From Bacteroidales bacterium (GTDB taxonomy: Bacteria > Bacteroidota > Bacteroidia > Bacteroidales > Paludibacteraceae): DNA of 54,948 nt. The stretch covers positions 1 to 54,948 of the forward strand of contig JAJFVH010000208.1 of assembly GCA_021371875.1 (NCBI GenBank), written 5' to 3'. The notes under the pieces are model-generated. The model was not told the DNA's origin. It searched no databases and was given only the letters and a program-made list of their open reading frames with translations. Within the stretch, counting starts at the first letter, position 1, and every line of letters starts with the position of its first letter. The position numbers were made by a program, and so were the translations under genes. Of the stretch, positions 29,794-36,583 are shown in pieces.

Positions 29794-30330
29794 TTAAATC
29801 TGCTTTGCTTTGCTAAGTATATCCCGAACATGTTCAAGGTCGTCAATCTTGATGATATGATTATCGATATAAGCTCCGAACTTTTTCAGGAACATATCTG
29901 CAACGGCTCTTTTGTCAATAAGCTTCACTTTCTTCAATTCACCTATTTGCGCCCTGTTTTCACCCGATCCACCAAATAATTCAACAACCTCATAGCTTGC
30001 AATCGATGAACTTTCCTGATCGCTCATTTCATGCAGCATCTTCATTGTTCCGTCTGATTTAAATATGCTCTTTACATCAAATCTAAGCCATTCGGCCATC
30101 ATATTGAGTACTTCATCAAGCGTGGCCTGATTTCGGTTTTTAATCTCTTCCTGAAGTTCTTTGACTCTACCCTTAATCTTCCCGTTATCCATTAATTCAG
30201 AAGATCGTTTGTAAATCGTATTTATAGCCATGTTTTCAGACGCATATGACTCTTTGTAGGCATCAGCATAAGTATTACCAACAGCTACTAATTGGGCAAA
30301 TTTCTCTTGTTGTGGCGTTAATCCTGACAT
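29794..30330 (-). CDS. terS: Terminase small subunit
   Basis: 178 aa. N-terminal LTPQQEKFAQLVAVGNTYAD-AYKESY helix-turn-helix pattern of the Terminase_2 family, which recognises the packaging site and loads the large subunit, then a helical middle (QATLDEVLNMMAEWLRFDVK) and a C-terminal KRAVADMFLKKFGAYIDNH region typical of these proteins. It lies on the strand opposite the large subunit and about 700 bp past its end. The 88-bp gap downstream (29706-29793) holds no gene. Confidence 0.85.
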   Translation of the reverse strand: MSGLTPQQEKFAQLVAVGNTYADAYKESYASENMAINTIYKRSSELMDNGKIKGRVKELQEEIKNRNQATLDEVLNMMAEWLRFDVKSIFKSDGTMKMLHEMSDQESSSIASYEVVELFGGSGENRAQIGELKKVKLIDKRAVADMFLKKFGAYIDNHIIKIDDLEHVRDILSKAKQI

Positions 30331-30355
30331 GAGAATTGATTTTTAGGTTCGGGGA

Positions 30356-30937
30356 TTATATAATATTTGGAGCTTCGTCAGCTTCGTGTAAACGATCAGG
30401 AACAACAAATTGACCGTCATTGTTGATACTCAATCTTTCTGTAACACTAATTGATTCATCTGGCTCCTGTTTAACCATAGCGCGTTTCTCATTAATTCCA
30501 TGAAATAAATCTTTTTCATGTACTCTATACCCAAACGAATGAAATTCAGAATCATGTTTAGTTTTGATTGGTTTATCCATAAACTTTATCGCTCTTTCTC
30601 TTTCTTCATCAAAATCATTAATTCCGGCCAGCATTTTAAGGTTATTGATGTGCATGAAAAGATTATCAAAGTCTTGACTTCGCCCGGGTGTAAGTTCACC
30701 AACCTTTGACATTGAATTACGCATCGCGGTTACATACAAATCAAGAGCTTTTATTTCATTGATTCCAAATGATAATATGTTTTCTTCTGGATCAATTCCG
30801 GCTTTTGCGCTGTTTTTTATGTCCTTCCATTTCATCCAAGCTTTTAGTTCGTCTTGATCTACTCCTAAAGCCCGAATATCAATTACTTTTTCTGCCAGTT
30901 CGCAGCGTTTCTTCCAGTATTCTAATGAGTGATTCAT
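30356..30937 (-). CDS. Hypothetical protein upstream of small terminase
   Basis: 193 aa, helical N-terminal half beginning NHSLEYWKKRCELAEKVIDI (a pattern seen in small phage proteins that accompany terminase genes) and a less ordered C-terminus. It lies 25 bp before terS in the same transcript. No catalytic motif seen. Function unknown. Confidence 0.6.
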   Translation of the reverse strand: MNHSLEYWKKRCELAEKVIDIRALGVDQDELKAWMKWKDIKNSAKAGIDPEENILSFGINEIKALDLYVTAMRNSMSKVGELTPGRSQDFDNLFMHINNLKMLAGINDFDEERERAIKFMDKPIKTKHDSEFHSFGYRVHEKDLFHGINEKRAMVKQEPDESISVTERLSINNDGQFVVPDRLHEADEAPNII

Positions 30938-30941
30938 AGGT

Positions 30942-31139
30942 TTATTCTTTAGTTCGTATAACTTCTAATTCAATTGTATGTAGCAAATTTTCAAGCGCAT
31001 AACTGAATGAAGAGAAATACCAAGGTCTATGAGGCATTCCGGCTACCGAAATTGCATGAGTCCAATACTTTTTCCCGTACCATTTTGTTTTCTGAATCTC
31101 AACTACAAAACCATTCGGATAAGATTTGATTCTAAACAT
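30942..31139 (-). CDS. Hypothetical small protein
   Basis: 65 aa, basic and aromatic (PNGFVVEIQKTKWYGKKYW), a WxHAISVAGMPHRPWYF core. This short pattern occurs in unnamed small proteins of Bacteroidota phages. It is tightly packed between neighbours (4 bp and 1 bp gaps). Role unknown. Confidence 0.55.
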   Translation of the reverse strand: MFRIKSYPNGFVVEIQKTKWYGKKYWTHAISVAGMPHRPWYFSSFSYALENLLHTIELEVIRTKE

Positions 31140-31140
31140 A

Positions 31141-31461
31141 TCAATTTATACTAAAGGTTTTCTTTGCTATTTCCAGACCATTCAAAAACATTTTTTCATC
31201 AATCGGGTTCTTTGCCATCCATGAGCCTAAAACAGAAAGAAGAAAGCGTTTAAACTCTTCATTGTTGTCTAAATGATGTTGAATAGTTGATGCCAATAAT
31301 TGAACGTCGCCTTTAATATTTATAGAAGCTGTTTCAAATTCTTTATCACCTCTGATATACATTATTACATCTTTGGTGTTGGTTGGATCTTCGATCAATT
31401 TGTTGACCAAGTTCATTATGTCAAGGTCAAGATTTGTCTTTTCGTCTGCCGTCATCGTCAA
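31141..31461 (-). CDS. Hypothetical helical protein
   Basis: 106 aa, acidic, all-helical in appearance (DLDIMNLVNKLIEDPTNTKD, HHLDNNEEFKRFLLSVLGSW). No Cys or membrane segment. Overlaps the gene upstream by 4 bp, which suggests translational coupling. Function unknown. Confidence 0.55.
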   Translation of the reverse strand: MTMTADEKTNLDLDIMNLVNKLIEDPTNTKDVIMYIRGDKEFETASINIKGDVQLLASTIQHHLDNNEEFKRFLLSVLGSWMAKNPIDEKMFLNGLEIAKKTFSIN

Positions 31462-31754
31462 TTAAAATAAATTATTACTCTATCACCAGTGCTGTCTTCT
31501 GATATATTGTATCTTTTATATTCAATATCCTCACATAAAATAGTAAACGTAAACCATCCTGATTTATTGGCAGTTGGTTTCAGTGTTTTTCCATTGTACA
31601 TGTCTGTAGGTTGTTCAAATTCAATTCTATCGTCAAATATTTTTAATTTTATTTCATTTTTGAATAATTCATGTTTTGTTGCAATGTTTTTTGCTCTTCC
31701 GTTTGTTCGGCCTTTACTTACAAAGATGCAATCTATGTTGTCTTCTTTTTTCAT
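31458..31754 (-). CDS. Hypothetical beta-rich small protein
   Basis: 98 aa. Alternating hydrophobic/charged strands (IKLKIFDDRIEFEQPTDMYN, GWFTFTILCEDIEYKRYNIS) suggest a small beta-barrel. It overlaps both neighbours by 4 bp, so it is part of one coupled operon. Not recognised. Confidence 0.55.
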   Translation of the reverse strand: MKKEDNIDCIFVSKGRTNGRAKNIATKHELFKNEIKLKIFDDRIEFEQPTDMYNGKTLKPTANKSGWFTFTILCEDIEYKRYNISEDSTGDRVIIYFN

Positions 31755-32056
31755 CTTATATATCCAATTATTAGTCTTGATTCCCTTTTGCAGAGTTTAA
31801 ATTTTATCTCAAACTCTTTTAGTAATTTATCAAAATCGTAATCAATTCGCGCAATGACAAAAGTTTTCATTTCGTAACTGATTGCTTCTCGGTAATGTTT
31901 ACGGACAATGTTTCCGGCGGTAGCTCCTTCGATAAAACATTTCTTCCCGGCATCTTCATACATTGAAAGTGTTGAAAGGTCTTTCCCTGAACGCAAGAGT
32001 CTTTGAAACTCCTTGATGATTATCGCTTCTTTTTGTAGGGTTGATTGTCGGTTCAT
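31751..32056 (-). CDS. Hypothetical helical protein
   Basis: 101 aa, basic, helical (IIKEFQRLLRSGKDLSTLSM, VRKHYREAISYEMKTFVIAR). It shares 4-bp overlaps with both neighbours. No signature that allows a function. Confidence 0.5.
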   Translation of the reverse strand: MNRQSTLQKEAIIIKEFQRLLRSGKDLSTLSMYEDAGKKCFIEGATAGNIVRKHYREAISYEMKTFVIARIDYDFDKLLKEFEIKFKLCKRESRLIIGYIR

Positions 32057-32520
32057 TTAGAAATAGTTTTTGTTGCAAATTCGTTAGCCTCATTTTCGTA
32101 TCGTTCATTTACCATATAAAGAAAATAAGCAAATGAAAAGTAGACAGGAATAAATACCATCCAATTAATAGCCAAAATCAGTGGTGTAAACGAAAACAAA
32201 GCCCTTAAGAATAGCGTATTTCTTTTGTGTTTATGCCTTACATGGTATAACTCGTGGAAAAACACGTATTTAAGCTTCTTTTCGCTCATGAATAGATTTT
32301 CGTTGAGATAAATTGTTTTGAACCAGGCAAACCCATAATGGGTTCCATTCTTTTGAAAAGTCTTAATGTTAATATGGTATTCGGTTCTTAACTGACTGAT
32401 TATTTTATTCGGGGTATTCTTTATTGACATCGTTCTCATAATGTCTGATAATACCTGAAGAATAAAATAGTAAATCAGGTGAATTAAAACCAATATAATA
32501 GCTGTTAAAAGTGAGATCAT
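32053..32520 (-). CDS. Membrane zinc metallopeptidase, M48/M56-like
   Basis: 155 aa from the Met at 32520; a longer frame from 32592 would overlap the gene upstream by 68 bp. A TM helix opens the protein (ISLLTAIILVLIHLIYYFIL), followed by a soluble part with HELYH at 89-93 in YVFFHELYHVRHKH, a pair of hydrophobic helices, and ERYENEANEFA, which fits the third zinc ligand (Glu) of this fold. This is the arrangement of HtpX/BlaR1-type membrane peptidases, here much shortened. It is coupled to a membrane protein gene just upstream. Substrate unknown; membrane remodelling, signalling or superinfection control are possible. Confidence 0.7.
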   Translation of the reverse strand: MISLLTAIILVLIHLIYYFILQVLSDIMRTMSIKNTPNKIISQLRTEYHINIKTFQKNGTHYGFAWFKTIYLNENLFMSEKKLKYVFFHELYHVRHKHKRNTLFLRALFSFTPLILAINWMVFIPVYFSFAYFLYMVNERYENEANEFATKTISK

Positions 32521-32524
32521 AAAA

Positions 32525-33169
32525 TTACTTTTTTGATTTTGGTGTACATTTATTAATCTCGTCCTGAAGGTTAAAGGAATCCATATACTCATCCGTAAGG
32601 TTAAGAATACTTCTTAGTTCATCATCAAGTACCTGAATATTGCGGTGAGAGTGGATTAAAGCATTTGCCAAAATAGCAGCATTAAAACTAAGTAATAATT
32701 GTTGTGGACATCTAACAACTTTCCTATTATATTCTTTTTTTTCATACGAAGTAAGCGGAATTTTTTCATATATTTTATTAGATAATTCTACCCATCTTTC
32801 TTTCCTTACAACATTAGAACGCGGATAAACCCACTCAATCAATTCTAATTTTTGTTTAAAATCCCAAATTGGTGGAGAATTTTTATTTTTATTGTCAAAC
32901 TCTAAGAGAAATAATAATAATTGACCTCGATTTGTGCTTTCAATGAACACCCAAATCATTTTCCAATTCTTATACAGGAATATCCCGATAAAATAAAGAA
33001 TTAGTACTGAATAAGGGATTACAGCATACCAATACGAGAGTTTGGTAAAAGGGCAGGAGAGGGTATAAATGAATGATACTACTCCTGCTGCCAATATGTA
33101 AACGTACAGTAGTTTTGCTTTGGTGAGCGATTTGTTTTTAAACTTTTTGAGGTTTGGTTTCTTTTCCAT
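32525..33169 (-). CDS. Membrane protein paired with the metallopeptidase
   Basis: 214 aa. Two hydrophobic helices at about residues 20-40 (LLYVYILAAGVVSFIYTLSC) and 47-66 (YAVIPYSVLILYFIGIFLY), then a cytosolic helical region with a Cys-containing QLLLSFNAAILANALIHSH stretch. It ends 4 bp before the peptidase start, so the two are likely made and used together. No family recognised; it could be substrate, anchor or regulator of the peptidase. Confidence 0.6.
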   Translation of the reverse strand: MEKKPNLKKFKNKSLTKAKLLYVYILAAGVVSFIYTLSCPFTKLSYWYAVIPYSVLILYFIGIFLYKNWKMIWVFIESTNRGQLLLFLLEFDNKNKNSPPIWDFKQKLELIEWVYPRSNVVRKERWVELSNKIYEKIPLTSYEKKEYNRKVVRCPQQLLLSFNAAILANALIHSHRNIQVLDDELRSILNLTDEYMDSFNLQDEINKCTPKSKK

Positions 33170-33203
33170 GATTGTTATTTAAGTTTTTGATAAATTTCTT
33201 TAA

Positions 33204-33512
33204 TTACTTTGGCTCAAAAGTTAATACCATTCTTCCAAAAGGAGTTTCATAAGATTTCAACTCAATAGTCTCTGAGGATTCAGGCGGGGTTTCTACAAAA
33301 GAATTATTTGGAATGTCATTTTTCCATTCTGCATAAGCTGATTTAAGATTTTCTGCAATCATAGGAATAACAGTTTGTTGTATGATTGTTTTATGCTCCT
33401 GCCCTTCAATGGAAACATCTTTCATAATAAACCAATCCTCATTGTGGTCTCTTAAAAAAACATTATTGTCGTTGTCAACAAATCGTTCTTCTGTAAGCTT
33501 AAATAATTTCAT
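33204..33512 (-). CDS. Hypothetical small acidic protein
   Basis: 102 aa from the Met at 33512 (MKLFKLTEERFVDNDNNVFL), chosen because it clears the upstream gene that ends at 33517. Contains a C-terminal strand pair (TPFGRMVLTFEPK). The gene follows the 105-aa gene by 4 bp. Function unknown. Confidence 0.55.
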   Translation of the reverse strand: MKLFKLTEERFVDNDNNVFLRDHNEDWFIMKDVSIEGQEHKTIIQQTVIPMIAENLKSAYAEWKNDIPNNSFVETPPESSETIELKSYETPFGRMVLTFEPK

Positions 33513-33516
33513 ATAC

Positions 33517-33834
33517 TTATTTATAAATAGTGTCAATTACATGTTTAATAAAGCCTTTAAGCCAAATTTTAAATTTTCCTTTTGTAATCATTGGAATTAC
33601 TACATCTTTTTTGATAAAGTCTTTCTTCTGGCATACAGCAACAGCGTGTATCTGCCATTCTCTGCCCATAGGGTCTGTATATCCTCCGGCGAAGGTTTTA
33701 TATCCAGCAAAGTCGTCTGTTATTCTTCCGGTATTATGAAGATGATTGGCGATTGTTTTTACAGCCGGGATAAATTTTTTTTCTACTTCCCTTTGCTGCG
33801 TCCTGGTTGTTGATCTTGAATTATTAGATGGCAT
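33517..33834 (-). CDS. Hypothetical basic protein, first gene of the minus-strand middle operon
   Basis: 105 aa. The N-terminus is Ser/Thr/Arg/Gln-rich and probably disordered (PSNNSRSTTRTQQREVEKKF); the rest is basic with Cys and Trp (EWQIHAVAVCQKKDFIKKDV). Being the first gene after the promoter region at 33835 and basic, it could be a DNA-binding regulator, but no helix-turn-helix is obvious. Confidence 0.5.
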   Translation of the reverse strand: MPSNNSRSTTRTQQREVEKKFIPAVKTIANHLHNTGRITDDFAGYKTFAGGYTDPMGREWQIHAVAVCQKKDFIKKDVVIPMITKGKFKIWLKGFIKHVIDTIYK

Positions 33835-34018
33835 ATAAATAGTGTTTTTAAAAGTAATTAATCACACAAATATAATAAAGTAATTGAAATGTAGTCATAA
33901 ATTATTACTATATTTTATTAACAATGTCATATTTAAAGATGTGTTTTATCAAAAATATGTTTTACATTTGAATCTATTCATTTCATAAGTTGGTTTAGTT
34001 AGTTGTTAAGTAAGGTTT

Positions 34019-34051
34019 AGCCGGGAGTACAGAGGTGCTTTCGGCTTTTTT
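34019..34051 (+). terminator. Attenuator-like hairpin with T tract in the early leader
   Basis: AGCCG/CGGCT stem with an internal GTAC...GTGC-containing loop, followed by a run of six T. It lies between the two candidate plus-strand promoters, so it would stop transcripts from the upstream one, or those reading in from outside, before the KilA-N operon. Confidence 0.55.
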
Positions 34052-34062
34052 ATGCCTTAAAG

Positions 34063-34078
34063 TGTAACAATTGTTACA
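34063..34078. promoter_or_regulatory. 16-bp perfect palindrome, candidate operator
   Basis: TGTAACAATTGTTACA reads identically on both strands. It ends 37 bp upstream of the -33 box at 34116. Perfect dyads of this size beside a phage early promoter usually bind a dimeric repressor or activator. No regulator with a clear HTH is encoded next to it except the KilA-N protein. Confidence 0.55.
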
Positions 34079-34115
34079 AACCAATAAAATAATTGAAAAT
34101 ATTTTCGTTCTGGTG

Positions 34116-34145
34116 TTGTTTATTCAAAAACTTGTTTTATCTTTG
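34116..34145 (+). promoter_or_regulatory. Bacteroidota-type promoter for the KilA-N operon
   Basis: TTG at 34116-34118 and TATCTTTG at 34138-34145 with a 19-nt spacer match the Bacteroidota sigma consensus (TTTG, 19-21 nt, TAnnTTTG). Transcription would start near 34152, giving a leader of about 33 nt before the start at 34185. Two direct copies of ATCAAT lie in the leader. Confidence 0.7.
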
Positions 34146-34184
34146 TATCAATCAATTGTATCAATCAAATTAACAAATAAAAAC

Positions 34185-34382
34185 ATGAGCAGAAAAGGCG
34201 TAATTCAACCGGCCATAAAATCATTAAAACCAAACGGTTACTGGATTTTCGATTTAACCAAACACAAGTACAGCGTCATTGCCTCGGCACTTCAAACAAT
34301 CAAAAGAGACAATCCAGGCACAGACTATGAGTTGAACAAAAACAATGATCAGCAAACATTGATGGTTACCAGAACTCTTTAA
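34185..34382 (+). CDS. Small basic early protein
   Basis: 65 aa from the Met at 34185 (MSRKGVIQPAIKSLKPNGYW). An upstream in-frame Met at 34071 lies before the promoter and is rejected. Short basic protein with an IFDLTKHKYSVIASALQTI core. It precedes the KilA-N gene by 3 bp, so it is likely cotranscribed and coupled. Possibly an antirepressor-like or DNA-binding peptide; not recognised. Confidence 0.65.
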   Translation: MSRKGVIQPAIKSLKPNGYWIFDLTKHKYSVIASALQTIKRDNPGTDYELNKNNDQQTLMVTRTL

Positions 34383-34385
34383 TCT

Positions 34386-35057
34386 ATGAAAACAAACCAA
34401 AACCTTATCCGAAAGATGGGAGACTTTGATGTTATTCAAAGAACCTCCGATGGAATGTTTAACGCAACAGACCTATTATCTCAATGGAATAATTCAAAGG
34501 GTCAGTCAAAGGTTATTGGTCATTATTTCGAAAATTCAACCACTAAAGAGTTTATAAATGCGTTACTAGAGGAAGAAATGAAAGATCGGAAAACCGATGA
34601 AATATCATTATCAGACCTTTACGTCAAAAGAAGAGGAATTTTCGGTGGAACATGGATGACTCCTTTGCTTTTCATTGACTTTGCTATGTGGTTGAATCCT
34701 TCATTTAAGGTTAAAGTATTAAAATTCGTTTATGATGAATTATTGAGGTATCGAAACGAGGCTGGTGATGCTTATAAAGAAATGTGTTCTTCTGTTGCAA
34801 GTATTCTTGATAAGAAACAAAACACTACAATGTGTATTTCAAAGGTTGCAAAAGCATTAAATTACATCGTTTACAATCAACACGAAACAGAAATTCGCAA
34901 CAAACAGGCCGAAGAGGGTAAGGTTAAAGAATTGTCAGAACTTGAAAAGGAAATTTCAAAGCTGATTAATCGCGGATTCATAAAAACACACAAACAGCTT
35001 ATTGAATATCTTCGAATGCTTTGGTCTGAAAAATATTTACCAAAAGAACTTAATTGA
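34386..35057 (+). CDS. KilA-N domain protein
   Basis: 223 aa. KilA-N is a DNA-binding domain common in phage early regulators and antirepressors. Seen: RTSDGMFNATDLLSQWNNSK (the typical FNATDLL core) near residues 20-40, then TKEFINALL, a GIFGGTWMTPLLFIDFAMWL stretch and ..FKVKVLKFVYDELL ending the domain at about residue 115. The C-terminal half is coiled-coil/helical and probably carries a partner or DNA-contact function. It sits in the first plus-strand early transcript, followed by the RNA region, which fits a regulatory role. Confidence 0.85.
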   Translation: MKTNQNLIRKMGDFDVIQRTSDGMFNATDLLSQWNNSKGQSKVIGHYFENSTTKEFINALLEEEMKDRKTDEISLSDLYVKRRGIFGGTWMTPLLFIDFAMWLNPSFKVKVLKFVYDELLRYRNEAGDAYKEMCSSVASILDKKQNTTMCISKVAKALNYIVYNQHETEIRNKQAEEGKVKELSELEKEISKLINRGFIKTHKQLIEYLRMLWSEKYLPKELN

Positions 35058-35409
35058 CTTAATTGAATACCGGGAGTGATTGCCCGGTCGGGGGATGCTG
35101 GCTCTGAAAGTTCGATTCTTTCTCCCTCGACAACAAATTTTATTGAAAACAAAACGAAGGTTGCTCAATAACCAGAAAGCAAAAGAAACCAAGATCCGGC
35201 TGAGATAAACAGCATAAATACCCCGAAAGAGCGAAAGAGCGCGACGAAAAGTAGGGAACAAAACAAAACTGAATGATTAACGACAAGATCAATCCTTTTG
35301 GTGTCGACCGTGAAAATCGGGAACCAAGTTAATCACAAAATACAGGGCTCAACCTCTTGATCGGGGTTGCGCTCACAATGACATAAGTCAGAAACTAAAA
35401 TTAAATCAA
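35058..35409. other. Non-coding stretch with hairpins between KilA-N and the 94-aa gene
   Basis: No convincing gene is visible in 352 bp. It holds a 6-bp hairpin ACCGGG/CCCGGT (35069-35088), a tRNA-like T-arm element (35089-35130), purine-rich unstructured sequence, and a CAACC/GGTTG hairpin near 35350. Likely transcribed as a structured leader or processed RNA. Confidence 0.5.
35089..35130 (+). ncRNA. tRNA-like acceptor/T-arm element (no D or anticodon arm)
   Basis: CGGGGGA (35089-35095) pairs with TCCCTCG (35123-35129), 7 bp with one G-U; GAAAG/CTTTC form a perfect 5-bp T stem around a TTCGATT loop, and A at 35130 is in the discriminator position. Only 10 nt lie between acceptor and T stem, so this is not a normal tRNA. 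It may be a relic, a decoy or a processing signal. Confidence 0.4.
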
Positions 35410-35694
35410 ATGGATGGAATGTCACAGGGCGTCGAATGCTGCGCACAAGAAGTAAGACCACAAGGACAGGTTGATCGTGGTAGACAATTAACCGAAGCTC
35501 CAACACCAACAGGAAACAATCCTAAAATCAGATCAATCAACATTGAACAACTTGATTTAGGTTATGTAGTTCGGGTTGGATGTCAAAGTTTCGCAATTGA
35601 AACAGCAGATAAGTTGCTTATTGCGATGGCAGAATATCTCAAATCGCCAGCCGAAGTTGAAAAGAAGTGGTTTGACGGTAAATTTTTGAAATAA
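35410..35694 (+). CDS. Conserved Bacteroidota phage/mobile-element protein of unknown role
   Basis: 94 aa. The N-terminal ~35 residues are Gln/Cys/Pro-rich and variable; the C-terminal part (DLGYVVRVGCQSFAIETADK then ..EYLKSPAEVEKKWFDGKF) matches a small unnamed family frequent in Bacteroidales phages. No catalytic motif. It stands alone inside the RNA region. Confidence 0.65.
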   Translation: MDGMSQGVECCAQEVRPQGQVDRGRQLTEAPTPTGNNPKIRSINIEQLDLGYVVRVGCQSFAIETADKLLIAMAEYLKSPAEVEKKWFDGKFLK

Positions 35695-36183
35695 TATTTA
35701 GGCATTAAGGTTATAGGGCTTTCTACGGATAAAAAACCTTCAGCGATCATGAGGTATTGCTGAGAAAAACTAAAAGGCTGGTGTGATCTTAACGTCTATC
35801 CGGTCACAAAAAAAACTACTGCTGAATGCAACCAAATAATGCGTAGGTATAAGATACGAGCATTATAATCGCTGCCGGAGTGATGTTTGGTTTAGGTAAG
35901 ATAAAATTAACGCTAAGCTTGTGTGACAGAAACAATAACGAAGCTCATGACGAAGAGAACGGTTCTGTTATTTTTATTCCACCGGAAATGGGCAGTAGTT
36001 TTTTAGGTCGGTTTGCTTTGATCGGCATTCCGGCCACAACCCTAGCAAAAGCGAAAACGAGCGAATGATCAATTTACGAAACGACTGACCGAACAGTTTA
36101 TTAAAATCGGTGACTTCATGGAAAGAATAGAGATATGACATGACAGACGGGATTAAGTTTCTAAACGATTGATTATTCTGGCG

Positions 36184-36205
36184 GCTCGGAAAGACGAGCA
36201 TTTTT
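36184..36205 (+). terminator. Intrinsic terminator
   Basis: GCTCG/CGAGC stem, GAAAGA loop, then A and five T. It would end a transcript from the 35.4-36.2 kb region just before the tRNA-like and tmRNA units. Confidence 0.65.
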
Positions 36206-36264
36206 AAAGAAACAATCAGCCACAAGAGGATTGGCTTGTAGAAATAACAAGCAAGTGGTTGGTA

Positions 36265-36325
36265 GCCGCATTGCCTCAAATTTATTGGGGGGATTGGAAG
36301 CTCGGTTCGAATCCGGCTTGCGGCA
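36265..36325 (+). ncRNA. tRNA-like RNA lacking a D arm
   Basis: GCCGCAT (36265-36271) pairs with TTGCGGC (36318-36324) in six of seven positions; the T arm has loop TTCGAAT with a CGG/CCG core stem plus a U-G pair; discriminator A at 36325. Between acceptor and T arm only 29 nt occur, able to form one hairpin CCTCAA/TTGGGG. No normal anticodon loop (U33 missing) is present. Either a decayed tRNA or a specialised tRNA mimic beside the tmRNA. Confidence 0.45.
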
Positions 36326-36442
36326 CAATGTTCGTTGAAACTATTTTGAAACTGTTAAGACGTGGGTTCGACTCCCACCACCTCCACTACTTCGCCAAGT
36401 GCGCTAACCCGTCGCGTTAGAACGGTTTTCTTTGTGGATCAA

Positions 36443-36467
36443 GTACGAAGTCTGCACAACTTCGTAC
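36443..36467 (+). other. Hairpin in the intervening segment of the tmRNA precursor
   Basis: GTACGAAGT/ACTTCGTAC, a perfect 9-bp stem with a 7-nt loop, sits 5 nt before the mature 5' end of the coding half (36473). Likely helps RNase P or another nuclease find the cut site. Confidence 0.55.
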
Positions 36468-36527
36468 CATTAGGGGGTGTCTGGTTTTGATTAGCAGATA
36501 GTATGGGTAGCGGAGAACATTAAAGTC

Positions 36528-36566
36528 AGAAATGACAACGATTATCAAATGAAAGCAGCAGCTTAG
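36528..36566 (+). other. tmRNA tag reading frame
   Basis: After the ..AAGTC that precedes the resume codon in tmRNAs (E. coli has TAGTC), the frame AGA AAT GAC AAC GAT TAT CAA ATG AAA GCA GCA GCT TAG encodes RNDNDYQMKAAA and a stop. The end KAAA differs from the usual ALAA protease signal of bacterial tags. A GTCA/TGAC mini-hairpin overlaps the resume codon. The exact first codon is inferred by alignment of this motif. Confidence 0.7.
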
Positions 36567-36583
36567 AGTTGTGTGCATTCCCT

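Larger units (their letters stand above)
33835..34184. promoter_or_regulatory. Divergent regulatory region (middle operon / early operon)
   Basis: About 350 bp without a gene. For the minus-strand operon a TATATTTG -7 box lies at 33874-33867. For the plus strand there are two candidate promoters: TACATTTG at 33963-33970 and a better one at 34116-34145. Between them lie an attenuator-like hairpin (34019-34051) and a perfect palindrome (34063-34078). A segment GTCATAAATTATTACTATAT near 33894 closely matches part of the inverted repeat in the other divergent region (GTCATAAATTATGACCACTA near 15485), so one regulator may act on both. Confidence 0.6.
35695..36330 (+). other. Structured non-coding region before the tmRNA
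   Basis: No gene supported in 636 bp. It contains several local stems: AAGGTT/AACCTT and TCAGC/GCTGA near 35707-35763, a T-tract terminator at 36184-36205, a 6-bp GCTTGT/ACAAGC hairpin at 36233-36251 and a tRNA-like element at 36265-36325. The density of stems suggests one or more processed RNAs. The only open frame of note (35880-36068) has no gene-like composition. Confidence 0.5.

Noticed and set aside
29705-29794. attachment site or integrase remnant between small genes
   Set aside because: No inverted core, tRNA or recombinase is nearby; only AT-rich leader sequence is seen.
34063-34078. Replication origin
   Set aside because: A single 16-bp palindrome without iterons or an AT-rich unwinding pattern; an operator is likelier.
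35880-36068. Open frame of 62 codons in the RNA region
   Set aside because: No ribosome-binding context, no gene-like codon use, and the stretch is full of hairpins; treated as non-coding.
36362-36386. Ordinary tRNA ending at the T arm GTGGG-TTCGACT-CCCAC
   Set aside because: No 5' acceptor GGAGGTG or D/anticodon arms lie upstream; the matching GGGGGTG is downstream with tmRNA-specific motifs, so permuted tmRNA explains it better.
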